DNA of 64,000 nt from Leptothermofonsia sichuanensis E412 (GCF_019891175.1 NZ_CP072600.1:186001-250000), one strand, 5' to 3'. Shown: positions 18,401 through 26,865, counted from the first letter of the stretch. The notes: generated by a model not told the origin, from the letters alone. Made by a program: numbers and translations.

Positions 18401-19161
18401 AGCCAATGTAACAGACGACTCAGGCTTGCTTGAGTATCTTGCTGGTTAGAAACAAAAGAGACCAGGTCGCCCAGTAACGCTTCCAGACGGGGGGCATTGC
18501 GCAGTGAACGCCAGATGACACAATCAAACTCGTTCTGGAGGGTTTGGGCAACCTTAACTGAAAGGGCTGTTTTGCCAATCCCACCCATGCCCAGCAAAGC
18601 CACTAAACGGCAGCACTGGCTTCGCCCTCCCGTCGAAGAACGGCCCTCAATCCACTGTTGGAGTGTGGCGAGTTCGACCGTCCGTCCGAAAAAGGTGCTG
18701 ACATCCAGTGCTTCTCCCCAGTCCGTGCGAGGAATGTTTGCCGATGTGGGAAGAGCCTGGAGTGGTGGGGATCGGGAGATTTCCAGAGATGTGTGCCCCG
18801 GTTCTTCATCGCCTGCTCTTCTCAGCGCTCTGGTTTCTGATTCCTGGTCAGTCCTGGCTTCGTTCGTTTTGATGTTCCGGTCTTTCTGGGGATCCTCTCT
18901 CCGTCGATATCGCTCTAAGGGTTCACGAAAGTTCGTTTTGCTGACGGTTTCACCAAGTGCCTGGCTCAGGAGTTTCCATACTTTGGGACCCACCCCCTGC
19001 TTCAGATAACTGACAGAATAGCCAGCCAACTCCGCAATTTCTTCATAGGTTTGTCCCTGCCATGCACCCCGCAGAATAATCACTTCTATATCGGTTAGCC
19101 GTCTTTGAAATCGGGCATAAACGGCAACGTTAGCCACCTCAAGCCCCTGCTCAAAGTCCAT
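15424..19161 (-). CDS. NB-ARC ATPase with 14 WD40 repeats (STAND protein)
   Basis: This 1245-aa protein has an N-terminal helix-turn-helix-like domain (about 1-90, 'LTDIEVIILRGAWQGQTYEEIA' as pattern) of the kind found in cyanobacterial vMAP-type proteins. A polar linker and an NB-ARC ATPase (~155-470, P-loop LLGMGGIGKTALS, Walker B CLVVLDNGE) follow. Fourteen WD40 units then run from ~600 to 1215, each ending FWD/LWD-like with GHTxxVxxVxFSPDG between, which fits two seven-bladed propellers. The architecture is that of signal-transduction ATPases with numerous domains, which oligomerise when the propeller senses a ligand. Similar proteins act as regulators or defence sensors, but no effector enzyme domain is seen here. 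The start at 19161 agrees with the HTH domain. Confidence 0.88.
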   Translation of the reverse strand: MDFEQGLEVANVAVYARFQRRLTDIEVIILRGAWQGQTYEEIAELAGYSVSYLKQGVGPKVWKLLSQALGETVSKTNFREPLERYRRREDPQKDRNIKTNEARTDQESETRALRRAGDEEPGHTSLEISRSPPLQALPTSANIPRTDWGEALDVSTFFGRTVELATLQQWIEGRSSTGGRSQCCRLVALLGMGGIGKTALSVKVAQTLQNEFDCVIWRSLRNAPRLEALLGDLVSFVSNQQDTQASLSRLLHWLRNFRCLVVLDNGETLLQAGDRAGRYRPGYEDYGELFQRVGESQHQSCLILTSREKPVEIATLEGIDLSVRSLLLGGSAEAAEALIRAKGLVGSEQQQQQLCQLYSCNPLALKIVATSIQDVFAGEIAPFLEQNTIIFNSIRRLLAQQFDRLSPLEQTIMYWLAINREWTTIADLAEDIVPSVARTELLEALESLSWRSLIETQAGRYSQQPVVMEYVTDRLIREIGAELTATGRTPAEINQFVRYALIKATAKNYIRESQIQLILEPVAAQLYTTFSSKVAIEQQLQAILHQLHQQENPISGYGAGNLINLCAHLQIELTGYDFSCLTVRQAYLQNLNLRRVNFAHAAFIQSVFTQTFGNILAVAFHPDGTLLATGDANNQVYFWQIASGEPLLTCQGHTDWVRSVLFSPEGQILISGSDDQTIRFWDVHQGQCLKVLAEHPSRFASIDYSPVESSLPSGRGRILASSSEDGTVRLWDSRTGVTYQALQGHTRQVWAVAFSPDGRTVVSGSEDQTVRFWDVHTHQCLKVLEGHTNWVQSVAFSPDGRLVASGSHDRTAKLWDVATGECVRTLVGHNHWIWSVAFNPQGNVLATAGEDLVIRLWEVDSGRCLKVLAGHTNRIWAIAFSPDGQTLASGSDDQTLKLWDVNRGQCLKTLQGHTRKIFPVVYSPDGQILASSGDEPLIRLWDARTGQCLHTLGEHSSRIESIAFSPDGQTLVSGGEDRMVRLWDVQTGQCLHALQGHTKQVWTVAFSPDGQRIASSGEDGTIWLWDPGTGHCIQVLEGHPNWVLTITFSPDGRYLASASFDQTVKLWDAAGGQLLNTFEEHRNSVLGVAFSPDSRWLASGSFDRCVKLWDVETGACVNTFEGHTDSIIPVSFSPSGQMIASGSLDNTIKLWDCNTGQCLNTLEGHTELIYSLSFNPVGGILASGSWDETIKLWDVESGHCLQTLRTERPYEGMNITAITGISEAQKATLKTLGAIELTQLAANGR

Positions 19162-20516
19162 CGCTCCTCAATCACATGACTACTCTTGAATCAGATCCTA
19201 CCTGACTTTTTAAGAACTTTTCTGAATAGTTCATATTTTTTCCTAAAAGTTCTGAAGTATTCAAAGTCTAAATAGTAGGACACTTCTTTATTTATTTGTG
19301 ATAAACAGCACAATTTGATTTGGAATATACTTAGAGCTTGTGAATACTGTAACTGGGATTGGTTGCTAAGTACACCTCTCCACTATCTGCTTTAGCTTTA
19401 ATTTGAATAGAGTGGGCTGATACCTGGAACAGGATATTTGACATCAGCTACAGTTTCCTGTCCTGGTTTTGAGACTGTCCTGTACTCAGTGAACCACAAT
19501 TTCTGAACTAATCAATTAACACATTCGATCATGATGTATTTACTAACTCCTCATACACTGAATTATCACTAATGATGTGTTCGTTTACTCTTCATAATAC
19601 CTAACCATTATCAGTGATGAAGGGTTGTGAATCTGCTATTCCTTCAAGATTGTGAACTTATCTATAACGACAATTATCAGAGGCAGTTGTAATTTCTCTC
19701 TGTAGAAGCGCAATTTTGCAGCGCTTTTCAAGGAGTTATTGACCTGTTGCGGGCATTGAGATCGGCAAAATTTGCCTGAGTGCTTATCCCATCGCTCATT
19801 TAATCGCTCACTTAACTGTGTGGGGAGTCAGGAATGGTTGATTCCAATGAAAATGATTGTCTGGACCTGTCAGGTAGATGCAATTTAAAGGTTTCGTAAA
19901 GAACAACCCAACAGTCAGGTTTTGACTTGACGAAATCATTGCTTATTATCCATGATCGGTAGCAAAAGATGCTGTTTCTGCAAATTTATCCAATCAGAAG
20001 CAGCCCCCGTGTTAGGGTAGACCTTCTATTCTAAGTGCAGGCATTCACCTCTTTGAATATTTGGAATAGAAGCTGTTGTCAGTTTTAGAGAGGATTTCTA
20101 AAGCTTTAGACCAATGCTTTTAGCTGGGGTTAAAGCCCTCAACGTTGTCCGTCTTAGATCAAATCTTTTCGAGCTTCATTGTTCCGTACTTGCAGGCGAA
20201 AGCCTGGATACACTTTCATACTCTGCACTTAATACGCTGCACTGTCTGAACAAGGGTTGTCGAATTTACGCCGCAGTCTACCAGTGCTTCCTGGTAAAAG
20301 GTTTACACCTGTAGCAAAGATGCCTGGATGTGGGATGAAACCCCATTCATCCCTCTCTCTACCATCAATGCTGCTGGCGGCTGAACTGGGTAGCCTGGTT
20401 CTGGCAAAAGATGCAAACTTGACGAACATTAAAGCGCTTTATCGCCAGAAGGCTGTGGCGTTTGATTCGTTGACCGTTTTGCAGTGATTGTATCTACGTT
20501 TCTGAGAGTTTTGATT
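19162..20516. other. Long AT-rich intergenic region before the HetC-like exporter gene
   Basis: This 1.35-kb gap lies between the divergent WD40 and exporter genes. It contains a hairpin with AAGCGC/GCGCTT arms (19706-19726), the palindrome GGCAAAATTTGCC near 19766, and TAAAGCGCTTTA (20430-20441). Short open frames in 20114-20487 lack ribosome sites and look random. A long leader or small RNA upstream of the exporter gene is possible, but nothing in the sequence proves it. Confidence 0.4.
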
Positions 20517-23500
20517 ATGCCCCCCAATGCTCAAACCCTGTTATTGCCTCCAGCTCAAGTCCAGGATTCCGCAAAACTGCTAGCCGCGATCGCTAAACTT
20601 TTCCCCCCGCAGGTAGAAACTGAGCAAATTGTTCCATTGAGTCAGTCCTTCGACCTGTTTAATGCCCAACTGGGTAGCCTGTTGTCTGAGCAGAAAACCA
20701 TGCCAGAGTCAGGCCAGGACTCAGCCCAGGATGGACAGTCTTACTCCAATGGAGATCTCTATCTCGTTTGCCAGGGACGGGTGCGATTGCTGAGTATGCC
20801 TGTTGCCCTGACTCCGGGAACCCCTCAGCGGCAGGTTTCAGTCCAGGTGATTGAAGCCGGAGGAGTCTGGGGAGCCGATTCCCTGGTTTGGGAGGAGCCA
20901 CTGGAATACCAGGCGATCGCTGCCAGTCCCGTACAAATTGCCCGTCTCCCTGCTACCCAATTAAAATCCTGGTTGCACCAGATTCCTCAACTGCGCACAG
21001 TCTTACAGCAACACACCACCCGGCGGCAACAGCTCATTTTCTTGAAGACGCTGACCCCTTTAAGAGCACTGACCAGCCATCAAATTCAGACGTTGTTGCC
21101 CCATCTCACTGAAATTTCTGTGCAAGCGGGGACCCCTTTAGCAGAAGTCACACAGGGTGGGCATTACTGGCTGCATCGGGGGCGCGTGCACAGTACTGAT
21201 GAGTGTGCTTCCCCCCCCTCCATTGGAACTGGCTGGGGCTATCCAGGGCACACCCCGGCTGACTGGGTCGCCGCAACCGATTTGTCCCTGTATAAATTGC
21301 CGGTGGAGCGCTGGAAACTGCTGGCCGGAATGTTACAGGGGAAGGGAATTCCAGTAGACTCCGGGGCTGCACCAGAATCTGCTGACTCCTTGCGATCGCC
21401 CAACTATCCGCTGCTCCCAGAGCACAAACACCACCCTGCGAGTAGCGGAGTCACTCCGGAGAAATTACACTCCCCCACCCCGCCCCCGCCCCGCCCCAGT
21501 GGAAAGCTGACTGGCTCTACTGATACTGGCATTGCCAGTCAGTCCTCACCCAAACTGGTCCAGTTTCCTCGCCCCACGCGCCGTCCTCCGCGGCAATTGT
21601 GGCGGCATTACCCCTTTGTGGAGCAGCAGAGTTCATCGGATTGTGGTGCCGCCTGTTTAGCCATGATTTCCCGCTATTGGGGCAAACAGTTTCCTCTGCA
21701 TGTTTTGCGTGAGCGGGCAAACGTGGGGCGTACAGGAGCGTCCCTCAAAAATCTGGCAAAAGCAGCGGAAAGCCTGGGATTTCAGGCACGTCCGGTGCGG
21801 GCCAGTCTGGGGCGACTGGCAGAGCAACGCAACCCCTGGATTGCCCACTGGCAGGGCGAACACTATGTCGTGGTCTATCGCATTCGGGGCAATCGTGCCA
21901 TCGTGGCAGACCCGGCTCTGGGGCGGCGATCGCTCCCATTAGCAGAATTTCAGGAAAACTGGAGCGGCTATGCCCTGTTGCTGGAGCCGACTGAACGGCT
22001 TCAGGATACCAGCATCAAGCAGGCATCCCTGGGCCGATACTTAACGGCATTGCTGCCTTACCGCTCCCTGATTTTTCAGGTGATTGTGGTTTCAATTCTG
22101 ATTCAGGCATTTGGGCTGGCGACCCCCCTGTTTACCCAGATCATTCTGGATCAGGTTGTTGTGCAAAAGAGTTTAACAACGCTCAATGTCTTTGCGATCG
22201 GGCTACTTCTGTTTGGCATCTGGAGTATTGGGATGACTTCAGTGCGCCAGTATTTGCTGAGTTATTTTTCTAATCGATTAGATCTGACCTTAGTGAGTGG
22301 CTTTATCAGCCATACATTGACCCTGCCCCTCAAGTTTTTTGAGTCCCGCCGGGTGGGAGATATCCTGACACGGGTGCAGGAAAACCAGAAAATTCAACAT
22401 TTCATCATTGGACAGGTGGTGCTTGCCTGGCTAAACCTGCTGACGGGAGGAGTTTATCTGGCATTAATGCTGTACTACAACTGGCAACTCACCTTGCTGG
22501 TCCTGGCATTAATTCCCCCAATTGTAATTTTGACCCTGGGAGCAACCCCATTCTTGCGGCGAGTATCCCGCCAAATTTTTAAGGAAGCTGCCGATCAGAA
22601 CTCAGTCCTGGTGGAAATGATTACCGGGGTAACCACCATCAAATCAGCCGCCGCCGAGCGAGAGATGCGCTGGCGCTGGGAAGATCACCTGACCAGCCAG
22701 ATGAATGCCCGCTTTCGGGGGCAGAAATTGGGGATCAAACTGCAAGTTGCCAATGGGCTGGTGAATTCCCTGGGCAGTACGCTGCTACTGTGGTTTGGTG
22801 CCATGCTGGTCATTCGAGGGCAGCTCACGATTGGTCAGTTTGTGGCATTCAACATGATGATGGGCTACGTGATTAGCCCGGTCATTGCGCTGGCAAATTT
22901 GTGGGATGAACTCCAGGAAGTTTTGATCTCTGTCGAGCGGTTAAATGACGTTTTTGAAGCTGACCCGGAAGAGCAACCACACCAGGCAATGTTGGTGCTG
23001 CCACCCATTCGAGGAGACGTGCAGTTTGAGGATGTCACCTTCCGGTATGGGGAGGATGAAGACCACAACACGCTCCAGAATCTGTCCTTTGAGGTGGCGG
23101 CTGGACAAACAATCGCCATCGTTGGTCGCAGTGGTTCCGGCAAAACCACCCTGGTTAAGTTGTTGCAGGGACTTTACCACCCCAATCGGGGACGGGTCGT
23201 GATCGATGGTCATGATATCCGCCATGTCTCTCCTCACTCGCTGCGATCGCAACTGGGCGTGGTTCCCCAGGAGTGTTTTCTGTTTTCCGGCACCATTCTG
23301 GAAAATATCACCCTCTACCGCCCAGAATTCAGCCTGGAACAGGCGGTGGAAGTTGCCAAACTGGCAGAAGCCCATCCGTTCATTCAGGCGCTTCCCCTGG
23401 GCTACAGTACCAAGGTAGGAGAACGGGGGTCTTCCCTTTCCGGTGGACAGCGCCAGCGAATCGCGATCGCCCGTGCACTCCTGGGCGATCCCCGCATTCT

Positions 23501-23744
23501 TATCCTGGACGAAGCCACTAGTTCACTGGATACCGAATCAGAACGACGTTTTCAGCGCAATCTGGCCCAAATCAGCCGCGATCGCACCACATTCATCATC
23601 GCCCATCGCCTGTCCACCGTTCGCCATGCCGACCGGATTATGGTGCTGGATCGGGGCGTCCTGGTGGAACAGGGCACCCACGACGAATTGATGCAACTGA
23701 AAGGGCTGTACTATCACTTGGCAGAGCAGCAGTTGGATTTATAG
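20517..23744 (+). CDS. HetC-like ABC exporter with active C39 leader peptidase
   Basis: This 1075-aa membrane exporter cuts and exports double-glycine-leader peptides. The N-terminal ~270 residues contain a degenerate cNMP-binding-like region, then a Pro-rich linker. The C39 peptidase spans ~360-490 with Cys376 in SDCGAACLAM, His449 in HYVVVY and Asp465 in VADPA, all intact. Six membrane segments follow (~520-790), then an ABC ATPase with Lys876 in GRSGSGKTT, LSGGQRQR and Glu999 in LILDEATSSLD. The domain order and the nearby HetP-family gene match the hetC-hetP arrangement of heterocyst formers. I start at the ATG at 20517; a GTG at 20484 is in frame but without a better ribosome site. It is a paralogue of the Cys-less exporter at 1668-4229. 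HlyD follows after 406 bp. Confidence 0.9.
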   Translation: MPPNAQTLLLPPAQVQDSAKLLAAIAKLFPPQVETEQIVPLSQSFDLFNAQLGSLLSEQKTMPESGQDSAQDGQSYSNGDLYLVCQGRVRLLSMPVALTPGTPQRQVSVQVIEAGGVWGADSLVWEEPLEYQAIAASPVQIARLPATQLKSWLHQIPQLRTVLQQHTTRRQQLIFLKTLTPLRALTSHQIQTLLPHLTEISVQAGTPLAEVTQGGHYWLHRGRVHSTDECASPPSIGTGWGYPGHTPADWVAATDLSLYKLPVERWKLLAGMLQGKGIPVDSGAAPESADSLRSPNYPLLPEHKHHPASSGVTPEKLHSPTPPPPRPSGKLTGSTDTGIASQSSPKLVQFPRPTRRPPRQLWRHYPFVEQQSSSDCGAACLAMISRYWGKQFPLHVLRERANVGRTGASLKNLAKAAESLGFQARPVRASLGRLAEQRNPWIAHWQGEHYVVVYRIRGNRAIVADPALGRRSLPLAEFQENWSGYALLLEPTERLQDTSIKQASLGRYLTALLPYRSLIFQVIVVSILIQAFGLATPLFTQIILDQVVVQKSLTTLNVFAIGLLLFGIWSIGMTSVRQYLLSYFSNRLDLTLVSGFISHTLTLPLKFFESRRVGDILTRVQENQKIQHFIIGQVVLAWLNLLTGGVYLALMLYYNWQLTLLVLALIPPIVILTLGATPFLRRVSRQIFKEAADQNSVLVEMITGVTTIKSAAAEREMRWRWEDHLTSQMNARFRGQKLGIKLQVANGLVNSLGSTLLLWFGAMLVIRGQLTIGQFVAFNMMMGYVISPVIALANLWDELQEVLISVERLNDVFEADPEEQPHQAMLVLPPIRGDVQFEDVTFRYGEDEDHNTLQNLSFEVAAGQTIAIVGRSGSGKTTLVKLLQGLYHPNRGRVVIDGHDIRHVSPHSLRSQLGVVPQECFLFSGTILENITLYRPEFSLEQAVEVAKLAEAHPFIQALPLGYSTKVGERGSSLSGGQRQRIAIARALLGDPRILILDEATSSLDTESERRFQRNLAQISRDRTTFIIAHRLSTVRHADRIMVLDRGVLVEQGTHDELMQLKGLYYHLAEQQLDL

Positions 23745-23794
23745 GAAGCCGATCCAGCCTTCAAACCTCCGAGGTTTTGCAAGGTCCAGCGTTT

Positions 23795-23827
23795 AGACCT
23801 CCAAGGTTTTGTAAACTTCGGAGGTCT
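23795..23827. repeat. 33-nt palindrome, copy 2 (imperfect)
   Basis: It begins AGACCTCC and ends GGAGGTCT, has the same 33-nt length as the other two copies, and carries two stem mismatches. It lies just downstream of the HetC-like exporter gene, again at a 3' end. Confidence 0.6.
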
Positions 23828-23889
23828 GGAAACTCCAACACCAATCTTTCTCTCCCCTCTCTCCTCTCTCTTCTTCCATACCAGAAACC

Positions 23890-23930
23890 TGCCAGATTGG
23901 CAGGAAATCCACCGCCAACCACATTAGTAT
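23890..23930 (+). promoter_or_regulatory. Putative activator-type promoter of hlyD: TGCCAGATTGGCA-N22-TAGTAT
   Basis: The palindrome TGCCA-GAT-TGGCA at 23890-23902 is followed by 22 nt and TAGTAT at 23925-23930. The same arrangement occurs three more times in the island. The spacing is that of class II activators such as NtcA (GTAN8TAC-N22-TAN3T), but the recognition sequence differs. The predicted start is near 23937, about 214 nt before hlyD. Confidence 0.6.
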
Positions 23931-24150
23931 CACTGTGAAGCATCCCAAGAAACCAATCTACAGCAGGAGCCATCAAAGTCAGGGCCGTTGAGAAAGCTCA
24001 AAGTCCTCCCTTTTCCCCTGTATCCCGTTCCCTGTTCCCTGTTCCAGTTGCACTCCTGCACCATGCTTTCACACTGATTGGCTATCCAGGCGGGTAAGGT
24101 CTGCACTTTGCAGACAGCAATAGTCCATCCCCATTTCAACAGAGGCTCCT

Positions 24151-25476
24151 ATGCGATTACCCAAAGAACATCCTCCCCTTGCAACTTCTACCACTGTCAA
24201 TAAACCATCCTACTGGAGCAAATCCCTTCAGGCAGTGCTGGATCAGCCGCCTGCCAGTTTTCCCAACCGATTGATCTTAGGCGGAATTGTGTTCAGCGGA
24301 ATCTTTACTGCCTGGGCATGGTTTGGGCAGGTGCAACAGGTGGGACGTGCCCAGGGCAGGCTGGTGCCCCAGGGAGATGTGTACAGAGTTCAGCCTGCAA
24401 GCCAGGGTGAGATCTCTAAGATTACCGTTAAAGAAGGGCAACGGGTTTATGCCGGTCAGGTGCTGGTGGAATGTGACAGTCGCCTGGATGCGGCTGAAGT
24501 TGAACGTTTAGAAAAGCAGTTGCTGGCATTCCGACTGGAGTGGGTTCAAACCCAGGGGTTGATTGAGCAGGCACAACTGGGAGTGAAAACCCGGCAGGCA
24601 ATTACCAAAGCAGATACCCATTCGCAGCAGATCGGGATTCACCAGGCTCAAAATGCGGTTGCAACCAATCAGGTGTTTCTGACAAATTTGCAATCGGACT
24701 ATGCTGCCCATGAAGCCAGGGTTGCACGACTAAAGCCACTCGTAGAACAGGGTGTCCTTTCAGAGGAACATCTGTTTCAGGCAGAGCAGGTGCTCCGCGA
24801 TCGCCAGCGATCGCTGACCCAGAGCCAGGGTGAACTTCAAAAATCCCTGATCGAAGCAGAACGTCTCCAGTCAATCCTGGAAAAACAGGAAGCCGAGGGC
24901 AAACAGATTGAACTGGAAGCCGAGCAACAATTGAAGAAACTGATGATGCAAGCCAATCAGCTCCAGGCAAAGATTACAGAAACAAAAATGCTACTGGACA
25001 AAGCCCGCACCAACCTGGATCAAAAGTTTCTCTATGCTCCCATCAATGGCATCGTATCTTCTCTCAATGTGCAGAATGTAGGCGAAATTGCTCAACCCGG
25101 TCAAACCATTGTTGAAATTGCCCCTGCGGATGCCCCACTGGTGCTGTCTGCCCTGTTACCAAACCAGGAAGCGGGGCTGGTTAAAGAGGGAATGCCTGTG
25201 CAAATCAAACTGGATGCCTTTCCCTATCAGGATTATGGTGTGATTAGTGGTAAAGTAACCTCTATTTCACCCGATGCAAAGCTGGATGAACATCTGGGAG
25301 CCGTTTACCGGGTCGAAATTGCCCTGGAACAGGATGTCATTACCCACAACGATCGAAAGATTTCACTCAAAACGGGTCAAACGGCAACCGCCGAAATCCT
25401 GATCCGACAGCGTCGAATCATTGATATCCTGTTAGATCCCATTCGCCAGATCCAACAGGGCGGCATCACCTTGTAA
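24151..25476 (+). CDS. HlyD-family membrane fusion protein
   Basis: This 441-aa periplasmic adaptor links the ABC exporter to the outer membrane. It has a cytoplasmic N-terminus, one membrane helix at about residues 42-62 (LILGGIVFSGIFTAWAWFG), a first lipoyl half-domain (~75-115, VQPASQGEISKITVKEGQRV), a long coiled coil (~118-290) and a second lipoyl half (KFLYAPINGIVSSLNV) followed by beta-barrel and membrane-proximal domains. Family length is normal. It lies downstream of the HetC-like exporter and upstream of the HetP-family gene. It has its own TGCCA-N3-TGGCA promoter, so it would be controlled together with the peptide genes. No outer membrane TolC is in the window. Confidence 0.9.
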   Translation: MRLPKEHPPLATSTTVNKPSYWSKSLQAVLDQPPASFPNRLILGGIVFSGIFTAWAWFGQVQQVGRAQGRLVPQGDVYRVQPASQGEISKITVKEGQRVYAGQVLVECDSRLDAAEVERLEKQLLAFRLEWVQTQGLIEQAQLGVKTRQAITKADTHSQQIGIHQAQNAVATNQVFLTNLQSDYAAHEARVARLKPLVEQGVLSEEHLFQAEQVLRDRQRSLTQSQGELQKSLIEAERLQSILEKQEAEGKQIELEAEQQLKKLMMQANQLQAKITETKMLLDKARTNLDQKFLYAPINGIVSSLNVQNVGEIAQPGQTIVEIAPADAPLVLSALLPNQEAGLVKEGMPVQIKLDAFPYQDYGVISGKVTSISPDAKLDEHLGAVYRVEIALEQDVITHNDRKISLKTGQTATAEILIRQRRIIDILLDPIRQIQQGGITL

Positions 25477-25520
25477 TCTTTATCTGATTTCCAATCACAC
25501 TTTCGATAGCATCATTGTGT

Positions 25521-25559
25521 TCACGTTTCTTTTTCATCTTTCACGTTTCTTTTTCATCT
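25521..25559. repeat. Tandem 20-bp direct repeat
   Basis: Two adjacent copies of TCACGTTTCTTTTTCATCT lie between hlyD and the HetP-family gene. The repeat is close enough (about 160 nt) to the HetP start to be in its promoter or leader, but no function can be assigned. Confidence 0.6.
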
Positions 25560-25718
25560 GTTTTATAGCAGTAACCATCCAGGTCAGGACAGATTAGAAA
25601 CCTCCAAGCCTGATCCTGTCATTCCTTTTTCTCTGTACCCTTTCCTCTTTCCATGCATTCATCTGTTTTACAGAGTTTTAATAGGTTTTTTATATAAGTC
25701 TACAGGAGGTTCATTGTT

Positions 25719-26108
25719 GTGACTGTAAACTCAAGCTCCAGAATTGATAAAGCCATGACCACAGAGCAGTTCACTCAGATCGTAGATGCCATCCTTGCTG
25801 GGAAATACTCCTGGGCATGTGTGCTAATCCTTCGATTTGCCGGATACAATCCGCTCCACTATATTCCCTACCGAACCTACAACCGTCTGATGAAAGAAAA
25901 CCGGATGGCACAAAAACAGCCCAAACCAACCTTGAACCAAGTCAATGAGCAGTCAGTATCGAGAAATCTGGTTTTCCAACAGTCTGACAAGAGAATTCGA
26001 GATTTAAGTTTCTTAGAGCCGATCAATGAACCTCAAGCCAATATTCGCGGAGGCACCTGCTATTCATGGTCAGAGTATATGGAATTGGATAGATTTTTGG
26101 CAGTTTAA
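25719..26108 (+). CDS. HetP-family protein with C-terminal leader-like segment
   Basis: This 129-aa protein starts at a GTG with a strong AGGAGGT site. Residues ~14-65 are a classic HetP-family domain ([20 protein letters not shown] and [17 protein letters not shown]). In heterocyst formers these proteins steer commitment to differentiation; homologues also exist in filaments without heterocysts. Unusually, the C-terminus reads [21 protein letters not shown] (94-112), which matches the DLxxLE...GG leaders of the peptides encoded next to it. A 17-residue Trp/Tyr-containing tail follows Gly112. I infer that the exporter's C39 domain may release and export this tail. Alternatively the likeness is a remnant of gene fusion. 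Neighbours: HlyD 5', GG-peptides 3'. Confidence 0.85.
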   Translation: MTVNSSSRIDKAMTTEQFTQIVDAILAGKYSWACVLILRFAGYNPLHYIPYRTYNRLMKENRMAQKQPKPTLNQVNEQSVSRNLVFQQSDKRIRDLSFLEPINEPQANIRGGTCYSWSEYMELDRFLAV

Positions 26109-26127
26109 GCATTAGTTTCAAAAGAAA

Positions 26128-26168
26128 TGCCAGAATGGCAACATCACGATTCTCTGACTCATTAAAGT
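26128..26168 (+). promoter_or_regulatory. Putative activator-type promoter: TGCCAGAATGGCA-N22-TAAAGT
   Basis: The palindrome lies at 26128-26140 and TAAAGT at 26163-26168, 22 nt apart. Bases just after it (ACATCA) match the copy at 26765, so the conserved element extends beyond the palindrome. The predicted transcript begins near 26175, about 117 nt before the first GG-peptide gene. Confidence 0.65.
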
Positions 26169-26291
26169 ATTGCCAGATCCATTTCATCCCTCGTCCCCAT
26201 TTTTTGTGCGTGCATCCACTTTTCATCTGAATCTGCACCAATTTGCTCCGATTATTTTGTTCCAGTTCCTTACCATCTGATGAGGTTCGTG

Positions 26292-26624
26292 ATGCTAATT
26301 ACTGATTTAGATCATCTAGAAACCTGTGGAGAAGTGTCTGATATTCTGGGTGGTATTTCCACTGAAAACATCCTTTCCTTAAATTACAGAAATGGCATTC
26401 TTTCCCTCTCCTTAGGAGAACAGGAATTATTTCAAACAGCCCTGGAAACTGCTCCCACCGGACTCCGATTTTCCTTTGAAGATACCCACACGGGACTCAT
26501 TTCCTTCACCAGCACGGCTCTGGTGGATCAGATCACCGAAGTAGGACCGATTCGTACCATTACAAGTTCTTCTGGTACCAGAACTTCCATCTTTTCCCTG
26601 ATTCCCCATCCATATTTTCTGTAG
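26292..26624 (+). CDS. Double-glycine leader peptide precursor 1
   Basis: This 110-aa peptide uses the ATG at 26292, preceded by GAGG; an in-frame ATG at 26280 has no ribosome site. The 21-residue leader MLITDLDHLETCGEVSDILGG ends in Gly-Gly, the C39 peptidase cut site, leaving an 89-residue core (ISTENILSLN...) rich in Ser, Thr, Leu and Ile with no Cys. The leader matches those of the other peptides in the island (DLxxLE, then GG). The core does not resemble lantibiotic or graspetide cores and no tailoring motif is visible, so the mature product could be an unmodified secreted polypeptide. It has its own palindrome promoter and is followed by a 33-nt palindrome. Confidence 0.75.
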   Translation: MLITDLDHLETCGEVSDILGGISTENILSLNYRNGILSLSLGEQELFQTALETAPTGLRFSFEDTHTGLISFTSTALVDQITEVGPIRTITSSSGTRTSIFSLIPHPYFL

Positions 26625-26653
26625 AAGCGATCGCCAATTCAATCCCCTGAGGC

Positions 26654-26686
26654 AGACCTCCGATTTCTTCAAGAAATCGGAGGTCT
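26654..26686. repeat. 33-nt perfect palindrome (16-1-16), copy 3
   Basis: A perfect stem begins AGACCTCC and ends GGAGGTCT, with a one-base loop, 29 nt after the stop of precursor 1. It may serve as a hairpin end for that transcript. The motif AGGAGGTCTAAAA is partly repeated just downstream. Confidence 0.75.
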
Positions 26687-26764
26687 AAAACTAGGAGGTC
26701 TAAAATTAGCCACTATCACCTATTATCTATTAGCTTATATCTGATACCTGACTATCACTAAACC

Positions 26765-26804
26765 TGCCAAAATGGCAACATCAAAAATCTCCTTTAACTA
26801 AGAT
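26765..26804 (+). promoter_or_regulatory. Putative activator-type promoter: TGCCAAAATGGCA-N21-TAAGAT
   Basis: The palindrome lies at 26765-26777 and TAAGAT at 26799-26804. The transcript start would be near 26811, giving a leader of about 55 nt before precursor 2. Flanking bases ACATCA are shared with the copy at 26128, and ACAT with the minus-strand copy at 30752-30740. Confidence 0.65.
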
Positions 26805-26865
26805 AAAAGTATCAGCTCAATCGAGAGTTGAAGTAATCAAGAAACATGTACCTGAGGAAAAAACA

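Larger units (their letters stand above)
23745..24150. other. Gap between exporter and hlyD, with repeats and a promoter
   Basis: This 406-bp gap holds a 33-nt palindrome (23795-23827), a short AAACCTC-c-GAGGTTT hairpin (about 23763-23777), a TCTCCCCTCTC-type tract, the TGCCA-N3-TGGCA site with its -10-like hexamer, and a CCCTGTT/CCCGTTC heptamer repeat near 24015-24050. hlyD therefore appears to have its own promoter. Confidence 0.5.

Noticed and set aside
20114-20487. Short open frames before the HetC-like gene
   Set aside because: Overlapping frames on both strands, no ribosome sites and no leader or domain pattern.
23745-24150. Possible CRISPR-like array from repeated AGACCTCC / AACCTCC units
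   Set aside because: Units are hairpin arms of one palindrome with no regular spacers.
26292-26624. LSLSLGEQE in GG peptide 1 as a graspetide core
   Set aside because: Lacks the TT pair and the EE pair at the required spacing of TTxxxxEE.
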